Origin: Aplidium turbinatum
Lineage: Eukaryota > Chordata > Ascidiacea > Aplousobranchia > Polyclinidae
NCBI GenBank assembly: GCA_918807975.1
Contig: OU964931.1
Coordinates: forward strand, 10,116,251 to 10,180,250
Reading direction: 5' to 3'
Length of the DNA stretch: 64,000 nucleotides
The notes beneath the pieces were generated by a model. That model searched no databases, had not been told where the DNA came from, and worked only from the letters and a program-made list of their open reading frames with translations. Of the stretch, positions 22,126 to 38,100 are shown piece by piece (position 1 is the first letter of the stretch; each line of letters starts with the position of its first letter). The position numbers and the translations under genes were made by a program.

Positions 22126-22307
22126 AGCTGGTATACAAGCCCCCCCCCCCCCCCCCCTTGGTAACTCATGACAAAGACGGGACTCAACCAAACATATAGG
22201 GTGAAACTACTTTACCTTTGCTTTACTGTTCACACACTTCAATCCACATGTTTTGGTCAATTCCTCTTTGTCATGAGTTGCCAAGGAGGGGACTTGTATA
22301 CCAGCTT
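22126..22307. repeat. MITE-like hairpin with poly-C run
   Basis: Ends AGCTGGTATACAAGCCCC and its reverse complement. Inner arms pair around CTCATGACAAAGA. A homopolymer of about 20 C lies at 22140-22159. Length about 180 bp. The C-run length may be unreliable. Confidence 0.65.
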
Positions 22308-22726
22308 CGAATAAAATAAAGAAGTACTGGTAGCTATTTTTCCACACTTAATGCCATGGTTACAATCAGGTGTTGCCAGAGTTAGGACTAAAGTTAGGAA
22401 GGGTAAAGGTTAGAGTTAGGAATAAGATTAGGGTTTTGATCTCTGCTTAGGACAAATTTTTTTTTTCCAAAATACAAGTTTTTGTTTTCAACAGCTTTAA
22501 ACTTTTCTCAAATTAGTGCAGACTTCCTTATCTGGCAACACTATTGAGGCTATTATTACACTATATAGTGTAAATATAGCCACAGCCTTTTTTATTGGCA
22601 GTGGCTATTTGACCGGCGCCGGTCTTTAAATCTGAAACACTATTTGACCGGTCATGACGTCACTATAAAGGCATTTTTTTTCTTCTCTTTCAAAGCAAAA
22701 GACGAGAAGAGTGCCTATATAAGTTC

Positions 22727-23403
22727 TAAATTCAACACCTATGTTCAACTGATTCTGTGGCGTGTAGGATACGTATCAGGCTGGTGCTCCAGAGGGAATG
22801 AGTTCGATACTTACCGTACTACGCGGAAGAGTTTTTATTTAAATTTTTAAATAAATTTTGACCCGAAGCGACTCAATCGTTAGGCTTCTGCTTTTTTGTG
22901 GTCAATTTTTAATTTGAGTAGCCTACAGCCTAATTTTTTATGTCTTTTCAAATATGAGTAATAAGGTTAGAGTTTTTTAATTTTCTGAAATTTAAGAATT
23001 TCTCTGGATAATTTTCCGTTTGTCATAAGAGGATGTGACCGTGTTTGTCGAACGACGCAAAAGTGTAATGACGAACGGAAAATTATGACAAACAGAAAAT
23101 TACCCAGAGAAATTCTTAAATTCCAGAAAATTATAAACTCTAACTTTATTACTCATAGTTGAAAAGACATAAAAAATTGGGCTGTAGGCTACTCAAATTA
23201 AAAATTAACCACAAAAATGCAGCAGCCTAACGATTGAGTCAATTCGGGTCAAAATTTAGTTAAAAATTAAAAATAAAAGAACGCTTCCGCGTAGTATTGA
23301 ACTCATTTCCTCTGGAGCACCAGCCGGAGACTTACGGTACCCTACGCGCCACAGAATCAGTTTGAACATAACTGCCGAATTTAGAACTTATATAGGAGGC
23401 ATT
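22727..23403. repeat. Palindrome I (two inverted tRNA-like units)
   Basis: Arms of about 320 bp, centre near 23060. Each arm contains a tRNA-like segment: TGTGGCGTGTAGG (box A like) and GAGTTCGATAC (box B like) at about 22757-22812, mirrored near 23300-23360. The arms also share CTCTGGATAATTTTCCGTTTG-type sequence next to the centre. This may be two SINE copies head to head or a foldback element that captured a tRNA-like head. Confidence 0.6.
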
Positions 23404-24668
23404 CCATTATAATTCAACAAATCCAAATAACCACTAAGTCTTCAATTTTGATGACTGAAGCATATGTCATAGTATGTGAAAAATGCATCTCGGCAAAAAA
23501 AAAATTTTGAAAATCGGACAAGCGGTTTTCGAGATATCGCGTTCTGAAGTTTTGTGGCTGTCACTAGGTGGCGCTGTTGATGTTTCCAATGTTTTTTGAT
23601 TTTAGGGTTATATTTGAGGTAGAAAGTCGGTTGAAGTGTCTATTCCACCATTTTTCATGATGCAGAATTCAAAAATGATGTCAATTTTAGTCTACAAGAA
23701 TTAGCTAAGGAGTTGTGTGGCAATTAAAAAAAATTGGGGGACCAAATGCCAACCCCCAAATTTCCATGTGGGTAACAAGATATCCCAAAATTTTTTTTTG
23801 TTCTTTAAAGTTTCTTGCGTATACTTCATGATAATATACTGTTTATTTATGAGACTTTTGTCCTTTTTGCACAATGCAACCTATTATCAAAGACTTGCAT
23901 GAGAAGTTATTATGATCTATTAATGCAATATTTGAATGATGCACGCTTATGATGTCACAATAACAATTACAGATTTTCCCAAAAAACTTTTTTCATTGTG
24001 AAAATTGCTCAGGAAAACCAGCCCTTGTTTCAAAATTGCAGTCAAATTTTGTTTTCCCGGGCAATTTTCACAATGAAAAAAAGTTTTTTGGGGAAATCTG
24101 TATTTTGTTATTGTGACATCATAAGCAAGCATCATTCAAATGTTGCATTAATAGATCTTTGATATAAGGTTGCATTGTGCAAAAAGGACAAAAGTCTCAT
24201 AAAAAAATATTATACTATCATGAAGTATGTGCAAGAAACTTTCAAGAACAGATTTTTTTTTCGGGATATCTCGTTACCCACATGACAATTTGAGGGTTGG
24301 CATTTAGTCCCCCAAATTTTTTAAACTGCTTCATAACTCCTTAGCTAATGCGTTTAGACTAAAATTGAGACCATTTTTGAACTCTGCATTATCAAAAATG
24401 GTGGAATAGACACTTCAACCAACTTTCTACCCTAATATAACCCTAAAATCAAAAAACATTGGGAACATCAACAGCGCCACCTGGTGACAGCAACAAAATT
24501 TCAAAACGCGATATCTCACAAACCACTTGTCCGATTTAAAAAAAATTTTTTTTGCCCAAGTTCAAATTTTGAAAACAACAACATATATCAAAACCAACAC
24601 CTTTTGAAACCTAGTGGTTACATTTCTTTCTAAAATTTGTTGAATTATAATGGAATGCCTCTTAGGCA
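23394..24668. repeat. Palindrome II, 1.27 kb foldback
   Basis: Begins GAGGCATTCCATTATAATTC and ends with the complement. Arms of about 610 bp meet near 24030. Sequence such as CATGTGGGTAACAAGATATC, AACAGCGCCACCT and AATTGACATCATTTTTG pairs across the centre. Arm divergence is modest, mostly single-base changes and short indels. No coding sequence recognised. Confidence 0.75.
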
Positions 24669-24829
24669 CTCTTCTCGTCTTTTGCTTTGAAAGAGAAAAA
24701 GAAAACAATGCCTATATAGTGACGTCATGACCGGTCCAATAGTGTTTCAGATTCAAAGACCGGCGCCGGTCAAATAGCCACTGCCTTTTTTATTCATTAA
24801 AAACAAGTGATTTTTTCCCCTTTAAATTG

Positions 24830-26195
24830 GAAAGCAGTGCAACTAGCAGAAGTACGGCTGTAAAGCTAATGTAGCACCTCTTGCTACATTCAGAAAAAAG
24901 GGGTGCAACCTATTTCGTCCCCTGAACACTTTGTACCCCCATTTCATACCATAAAAAGATCGAGAAAAAAGTACAAAAGAGCCAAAGTCGCTGATCAGAG
25001 TTGCCGCAAACATTTCAAAATTTCTCTTGATCTTTTCAGGGGGCGAAATACCTAGGTTGCTGGCCTCGAAATTTAATTTTGTTGACAGCGGACAAACGTG
25101 TCCGGTCTGAGCAGCTATGTCGGCGAACATATTAAGTCTCACGGCGGACACACCAGTTTTAACGTCGATCGTCATGCTTCATTACTTTATCTTGAACTAT
25201 ATCTACGGTTTAGAAGACTTTTTAAAATTTGAGCAAAGTCACTATGAAAGGCTTTCATCAGACCAACAACCTGCGCTTGAAGAGTCAAACGTTTCACTTG
25301 GCTTTTTTCCTTAGGTTTGTTTTTGCGTGTCATGTGAGCGAAAGTGACGAAGAGCAAGTAGGTTCATTGTCCTCAATCTCATTCATAGAATTTGCGGTTC
25401 TCCTACTGAATCGGCCGCCTTGGTCATTGACGTCATCAGACGTTGTGACGTCACATAAAAAGATGCAACTACTTTTGGGAAGAAGGAAAGGAGTGAAAAA
25501 CCGCGGAATAAGTGAAGTGGAGTGGATACAGATTTTTAAAACTTTCATATTGCCTCCACCAAATGTGCTGTAGTTTTCTCATTTCTGATCGGATTTTAAC
25601 AACTTTACTATCGTTGGAAAGCATGATACTGCATCTACCCGAATCAGTTGGTTGCAAGTTAAGGTTCCCTAGGCCTTTTCTCACTGTAATAACAAAACTT
25701 AGCCTACTCCTAATCTAATTTTGTAACCAACCTTGCCTTATTGGGACGTAAGACTTGAACTGAATTGCGCTGATTAACTGTAGAAGTGCAGTAGGTACTC
25801 CCATAAATTGTTCTTTGCGAAGAAGTCACCTTTGTTACGCTGATTCAATGTCATCAATCGTTGAAGCAACGTAAAAATCCAAAGCTTTTCTGTGTAAATG
25901 GAAGCTAAGGGATACAGTATTAACATTTTCTAGATGCGCTGGAAATTATATTCTTGCAACAATTGTTCGTGATAAGCAATGACATCAGGGTTAGAAATGT
26001 TTAATCCAAGGATTCAACTTATTTTGTTGCCAGAACACTTCGTACCCCGATTTCAGGGGACAAAATGGGGGTACAAATTGTTCAGGCGACGAAATAGGTT
26101 GCATCCAGAAAAAAGTAGCATTGCTACTACAGCCGCCACTATAACAAAAGGTAGTGCCGCTACCGCTACCAAAAATGTAGCACAGTGCTGCCCAA
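24830..26195. repeat. Inverted-repeat region upstream of YIPF5
   Basis: About 110-bp ends pair: the left end near 24836 includes TGTAGCACCTCTTGCTACAT and GCAACCTATTTCGTC, and the right end near 26080-26190 carries the inverse (GACGAAATAGGTTGC, CAGTGCTGCCC). No target duplication was established and no transposase seen. Open frames inside are short and without family resemblance. It reaches to within about 90 bp of the YIPF5 start codon. Confidence 0.5.
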
Positions 26196-26280
26196 CTCTG
26201 GTACTATTCTATTTGTATCTGCTTCACAGGGCTATTTGCAGGGTTGTTGGGAATTAATTTAACCAATTGCTAATTTTGAA

Positions 26281-31053
<4,773 letters not shown>

Positions 31054-32156
31054 AGCCCTTTGTTGACTCAAATCCATTACTAAAGTTGATGTATCTCTTT
31101 GGTGTGGATTTGTTAAAAGGTTTTTCCTGTTACTAACAAGCCAATCATATTGTCAATTTATTGGTGGTAAAACTGAGCTGTCTATAATTTTATCGCATAG
31201 GAAGTCCACAAGATATTCTTACAAAATTTATCTTTTGTCGTTATAGTTTTCTTCTCGTAGTAATTTTGTTTCAAAAGACTAACTTGGGCATGGTTGAAAA
31301 TGGGTGAATGACTTCCCAATTAGCTATATCCCTGAGCAAAATCCATCATTTTTGCATTGATTCAACGTCTACAGAATACAGATGCATTGATTGTCGCTGT
31401 AACTTTTTTTCACCGTGTCCTTACATTTACATTACTTTCCGTTTAATGATTTATTTCTGACCATCAAAGCAAAATATATTACTGTTATTACTTGCTATAA
31501 CATGACAGGGGCTTTTGAAAAATAGGAAATGTATTCTTTATTCTGCAGTGTAGTACATATAAAGGAAATATAACCCGTGGTGAGATTCTTAGTTTTGAAC
31601 ACCAGTTGCGAATCGAAATATGATCATTCGATTGCGGTGCTTACTTTTTTGTAACGTTCAAACCTGATCAGAAAAGACTGAAACTAAAAACTGGAAATGT
31701 AGAAACAAAAGCTGTTGCGAATTTCTAAAGCAAAGATTTTTCGCCTCTTTTTGAGGATGGTAATCAGCTTACCGAAAAATATTTCCCAATTTCCGCGGCT
31801 AATCCGCGCCTTGTTGTGACCAGTCTTGTTTTTAAAACTCTCAAAGTGAAGCCATGATTTACGTGCCAATAAAGCAGCACCGTAATATATTGAACAATGA
31901 ATGATGGGAGAGTAATTGAGGAAGTGTTCATAAATCATATGACATCACTTTCTTGCTTTTCTTCACCGGAGTCATGCGATGTTCCTGCTGCTTCTAAAGA
32001 AGCACAGCGAGGCTTCGAACTACTTTGGAAGTGATTGCTTACGGTTTGAGACTTCAATTTGTGAACGCATTTTCATAGAAGCTGATCATATTTAATCTTT
32101 TTTTTTTTTGATTTGAGTTTTTTGCTTTAAATCTTTCGCTTGGATGGACTAGTAGG
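31054..32156. other. Convergent intergenic region
   Basis: Between the YIPF5 stop and the presumed end of the minus-strand gene. A decayed CCCAGACAG-family MITE lies near 31330-31390. On the minus strand, about 32025-31938 could encode a short Ser/Glu-rich C-terminus (AAGTSHDSGEEKQESDVI and stop), but no splice chain supports it. No clear polyadenylation signal was seen. Confidence 0.4.
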
Positions 32157-35100
32157 CTATAGAATTCTTTCATCGTCTTCTCTTAGCAAGCTTCGTACGC
32201 TTTGTACAAACTTCTTAGATGGTAGCATTTATATTACGAGAACCATGCTAGGGGTTCTTAAGCGGACACACCCCATTTTCTTCAGTTTTTACCCTACCTA
32301 ATTGGACGTGTCCCCCAGTTTAAGAACCACTAGACTATGTTCTATTCAATTTACAACAGGCATAGTCGAATAAAATCACACGTAAACCGGTTAAGTGGTT
32401 AGCCTTTGGAATGTAATATGGCAATTCGTTTTTCCATATTTAATTTAACCAATTTTCAACTTGTTATACTGAGTGACAGTGTGTTTTGTTTCCGTTTATG
32501 CATTGTACATAGTCGCTTTCCTTCTGCAATACCGTATGCATGTTAGTAGTTTGTTCAACGTTAGTCTTGTTTAATGGAAATATAATTGCTGGGACTTAAC
32601 GGATGGGTTTGTCGTGTTGACTCTGCAGCGGTGTTGAGAAAGATATATTTTGCTTGACGTTTTGGGACCCTTTTATTAGGGCATTAAAATTGTTTCTTTG
32701 CAGTTGGTAATAACTGGCACACTCCGTCCAACACCAATCTCCGACCTCTATAACTTAGCAACTATAGCTGCACCTCATATCCGAAGAGAAGTCGCTACAA
32801 ATAAGGAAAGAGTAAAACAAATATCCGACGAACGCCACCCTCTCTATGAACACAAACGTATTCCAACAAGACTCAAGTCACGCAAGAGCTTCATCAAAGT
32901 CGGCCCATTGGAACACACAAGCGCGGCAGCTGCACGATTAGAAATGTGGACCTCTGAGCCCGATAGGAGAGAGAGAGAGAGATATTGTTTATTTGCCTTT
33001 CTAATACGACTCGATATAAAGAAACACAATTACATACAAATCAAAATATGGCAATAGAAAGATCTGGCAGCACCGAACAACCTTGCGGTTAACCAGTCAA
33101 GGTGCTGCCTGTCATCAGTCATCTTACATTGCAGCATCAGACATTATAACTGTATCAATAAAATATAATGATGGATGGAACAGTAGCTTCGAAATCGAAT
33201 TGTATATATAAGGTTTTGTAGAATATTGAATCAAGACCAGCTGGGAAAACATGAGCATATAATGAATCATATCGTTTAAGAACATAAATACGAGGTTACA
33301 TGAGATAAAATAATTTAACTGAACGATTTTAACGATTTAATAAGAACTTAACAAGGTAATTTTATAAAGTTTTTTAAACAAAGCTAGGTGTTTGCTTTTA
33401 ATACATTCATCCAATTCACTCCACAATTTAGTACCCCGATGTGTCAGAAGATTGTGTGCCACGGATTTGTTTATTTGTGGAAGAAAATACTTCATTTTAT
33501 TTAGTTGTGCGAGTGAATATTATCAAGTTTTATAAAACGATCTTGCAATACAGGCGGTAGATTATTATTGGAAACTTTATGCATAAATTTTGCAATTTCG
33601 AGTTTGTAAATATCTTCACGTTGTAAAATATTCAAAGATTTGTATAAGCTAGTGACGTGACTGAATTTTGTACTTCTAGTGATTGCGCGAATAATATTAT
33701 TGTGTCTTACGTCAACTTCCTTGATTAGTGTTTTACCTGCAGTACCCCATATAGTAATACCGTATTGAACACGACTATATACTAGACTATAATATAACAT
33801 AAGCAATGTTTCCTCTAACACATAGTTACGAAGGCGATAAAAAATTCCGGAATATCGAGCCAACTGCAGCGACAAATGTTTAATGTGTGAGGACCAGGTT
33901 AGATTTTCATCGACATGGATTCCCAGGTAAACATGGATTCCCAGGTAGGACACAACATCCTGCCATCCCAAGTCCTTCCGAAAGTCTTTAACAAACTCCC
34001 ACCCTTGAGAGAAGAGAGTGGTGCTGCCTAAATAGAGCCCGCTGCGGAGTCGGGAGAAATAAAAGCAACCTTTTCCGATGGAAGATGACTCCTAACCCTA
34101 CGTGTGACTGCGGCCTAGGCCTAGACAATCAGACGATGAAGCACATCCTCACCAACTGCCCCCTTAGCCCTTCATGTGATGACAACGACCTCAAAAACAT
34201 CACAAACAATGCTCTTACCTGGCTCCGACACTGGCGTGACAAGCTATGAATGAATGAACACCACAAATTCTTGCCACAAGAGCTCTCGACCGCTGCTCAT
34301 GCCAGTCAATTGAATGTTTACCGTTGTGGGAGCGAGCTTTTGTTACGCCAAAACAGTGTTTGTGTCCAAATGCATTCTTCGTGATTTAACAAATATCAGA
34401 AGCTACAATAACCTTTGCCATGATGCCGAGAATATCATTGTGTTGACTGTTGATCAGATACATCGTACAAGTTAAATTTAACATCGCTCTCAACACTATT
34501 ATGACTTTGATCGCCTATGCCCAACTCCCACCAACCTTTTGCCGGTACCATCAAACAATGCTCAAGATACTGGGCAAGGAAGATCTTTTGCGCATTTGCA
34601 TTTCTTAAGCTACATTATCTGATGACCACCTCCTTAACCAGATGGTCCTAAACTTGCAACTCCAAGGGCTTCAACGCTTGAGATCTCGACGCCTGTTCTT
34701 CCACCATACCCCGGTTTGCTACCTCTTACTCCAACTTGATTATTTCTAAAGTAGCCTATACAAAAAGTTGTAAGACCAAATCAGTTTGTAGTCCTTCCCA
34801 GTACCTAACATCTTTCTAGAGCAGAATTAACTCGTAAGAAATGAGTGAAGATCGATCGTTTACGAACTAAGGGTAGGTCGATTCAATAGCAACATGCCTT
34901 AATGGGGCCTCGCCGACTCACCATCTTGTGTGTGTGGCTCAAGCCGCACACCACATCATCCGCAATTGTCCAATATAGCCGACCGAGTGTTGGATGAATG
35001 TGTGGACTCAACAGCGCTCGATGAACTCACAATATATCAACTGTTGTAACCGGATTAAAAACTATGACCAGCGGCGGCCTCCACCGCAAGAACAACTACG

Positions 35101-38100
35101 CGATTTGCTTTGCATTTGACGTCGTGTTATATTCGAAGCATTACTGACGCAGCGTATTTGTCAGAAACGGCGCAAAGGGCCATCAGACTTGCCGAAGCGT
35201 TAGGTACAGATTTCCATTGCAAGTGAGAGAGTGGAATAATTACTCTTCAAACTAAAGGATGAACGTATGTCTGTGTCGTCCGACGCTTATAGGATCCTCT
35301 TCGTGGATTAGCTGGCAGATGAGTTGGCTGCAAAGCATAAAAATCAACCTTTTTTTACTAAATTGGTCCTGGATAAGGCTACTCAGTAGGCTATCCGAGC
35401 CGTGGTTTTAGCATACCGAAGCTATACACGAGCACTTCTTCAGCATAATCCAGGACCAACCATGCATCTTTAACAAGCAACAACTATCACATTTATGCCA
35501 TTTAACATAAATAACCTACGCTGTTTGCCGTTCTGTTCAAGTTAAGACGTAAGGTCATTAAACCGTTTTGTAAGCAGTGAAAGCGATAAGCTCGACCTTT
35601 GTTTTAAGATCCTGTAAGGCTTCCGAGTGTAGCTACTAGGCCTATAAATTGGATAAGCGAAATAACTACATTATAAAAAAACGGTTTTGTAAAAAATACA
35701 AAAAAGAAAAACAAATGTGACGGCGTGGATATTGCAAAGTAGGCTAAGTGTACGGAGTCAAGTTTTCTGGACTTCTATTTTAATCCGACTCTAAAATCTG
35801 TGAATCCACTCTTGCTCGAAATATTTTGGGGACATTGACCCTAAACTTCACTCCCAGCGCAAACCATAATCCAGGTTTTTTGTCAATAACCAATGTCCGA
35901 AAAAACAAACCCAACTCTTCCTTGGATGTGAATTGTTGCTTCAAATATCAAAGATAAACATCTTTATCAGTGAAAAACGGTTAGTAAAAACTTGCCAGCT
36001 CACAGTTTGAAGTTGTGTTAGTCTACTTGACAGTAGGGGAAGGCGGGGCAAAACGAACATGCTAACTTTAAAGTGCTCTAATTGAGCAAACAAATTAGAT
36101 GTTATGAACCGATTGTGTTTTTTTTTAATTACATGTCACGTAACCATAAGTGCCCAGAGAATGAAACTTAATGTTTTTTTTTGTTTACTTAAAAACAGAA
36201 AGATTTTTATTCTTTGTATCTGTTTTGCCTGGGCATGGGGCAAAACGGACATAGCGTATGATCGGCTTTGCCTCAAATTTTATTTTGTTAATTAGTTGTT
36301 AAGATCAAGCAAATTTTTGTGAACTTGTTAGAATGAATAGTATCCACAAATAGAGCAGTCAAGTTTGGTAACTATAGAAGCTAATAAAGTGATTTTAAAT
36401 CAAGCTTTTACCTGAAAAAACGCAGCTTCTTCGGTCGTCTCATTCAAATACTGTACAATCAAATTAACTGTTTGTCAAAAAACAATTTCCGTGCAAAAAA
36501 AAAATTGTTTCTTTAAGGCTGTGTTGCAAGTGATATCGATAGGCTATGTCCGTTTTACCCCAATCATCCATTAATCTGCTTTGCCCCAAACAAGCTACTC
36601 AAGAAAGTCTATAATTACAGTAGAAGCAAAACTAAAGTAGCCTATATGTATAAAGCTCATCTTTTGGAGAATAGTGATCCATTGTCCACCGATGTTCAAA
36701 ATTGAAAGAGAAGCAGAAATTGAAAAAAAACAAAACAGCTAGATATCATATTTAGGGGAGAGTGGGGCTAGTCGGAAAGATTTTTTTTTAAAGTGAAATT
36801 TAAAACAATTGGTGCATAACCTGACAACTTGAAGCGGCTTAAGTTATCATCTATGATGTCCTCTATCATACAACCAAAAATAAGTATTGAATCAATTCAG
36901 CTTTTAATGAAAATTTAAAATAAACAAACATACAATTGATTTTTCAACTAACCCCACACCTGGGGTTAGTTGAAAAACGTCAGTTTAATGCCTACTAATG
37001 AACTGGATACTCTTTTTTCAACCAACAAACATTTACATGGGGTTGTAAGCAAATATGTTTACTTGCTTTAAAATTAAAATGCAATGAATTCTACATCTAA
37101 TCATCGGAAAAACATTTTTTAATAAACGCATTGTTAAAACTTGTGATGCCGCATTTATAGCACTTTCCAAGTTATTCAAATTAAAATTTTACAATGTATG
37201 TCTGCTTAAAACAAGTACATTGGAACTTATACTACTTATTATCATACCACGACGATATACTCGTATCATACTACATAGTTATGCTGTTATTAAAACATTT
37301 TCCAACTAACCCCACCCACTATTTTCCAACTAGCCCCCTTAGCATATGACAAACTATTTTCCTAAAATATTCAAGCATGGTGCATTAAACTAAAATTTGT
37401 TTATTTTTTAGTGTTGTAGAACACCTACAGCTGACACACACCAAAAAATTTCTTCCTATCTTGAACGATATCGACGCATGAGATGTTTTTAAATACCGCT
37501 AAAAAATTTACTTCGAAAGTAAGAAAACACAAAATTGTCAGCCAAACAAACATACCTTGACTCAACAAATCGAAACTAACATGGATTATGTGTTTTTATA
37601 AACTACTTCACATGTTTGCAGTAAATATTTAAAAAAGTTATGGAGAGTTAAAAAAATGATCATTTTTCAACTAACCCCGCCTTCCAACTAACCCCACTCT
37701 CCCCTAAGTGGGCAAATTTTGTAACAAAGAGCGGAAAAAACTATTTCAACCTCTTTTCTGCCACTCGGCAGGTAACTTATGGCACGAACGTTCCCAAATT
37801 TTTGTGTGGAGTAGGCTATTCATTCAAGTCAGTGCCGGTCTTAGGGTATTTCTGGCCCTGTGCGGAATATGCTTTGCGGCCTCAATGACAATGATCGAAT
37901 TCAATAGCGTGGTTAGGTATTTTGAAAAGGGAGGGGAGATTTGACGGCTGGCGGGCGAAGCCTGACGGTGTACTCGCCGAAGGCGACACCCAGCGGCAGG
38001 GGGTCTGGGGAGCCTCCCCCAGAAAATTAAAAAAATTACTTTGAATTTGGTGCATTCTGAGAGCATGTTCAACAAAACATTGAGTATGAATATTAGCCTA

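Larger units (their letters stand above)
22597..24785. mobile_element. 2.2 kb inverted-repeat element with nested palindromes, 9-bp target duplication
   Basis: The ends are GGCAGTGGCTATTTGACCGG and its complement, flanked by a perfect 9-bp direct repeat TTTTTTATT (22588-22596 and 24786-24794). The outer arms run about 125 bp and include GACCGGCGCCGGTC. A 9-bp duplication is typical of Mutator-like elements, which also can have long arms. No transposase is visible. The interior is filled by two separate large palindromes, described below. It lies between ATP7 and YIPF5. Confidence 0.8.

Noticed and set aside
22140-22159. Poly-C run as a functional element
   Set aside because: Homopolymer inside a MITE-like hairpin; length may be a sequencing artefact.
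24843-25718. Several overlapping open frames between 24.8 and 25.7 kb
   Set aside because: Short, on both strands, without splice consistency or family motifs, and inside an inverted-repeat region.
31938-32025. Terminal exon of the minus-strand gene encoding AAGTSHDSGEEKQESDVI
   Set aside because: The peptide looks plausible, but the TAG-ended candidate exon at 32213-32157 comes first in transcription order and joins exon C in phase. The two cannot both be terminal coding exons in one transcript.
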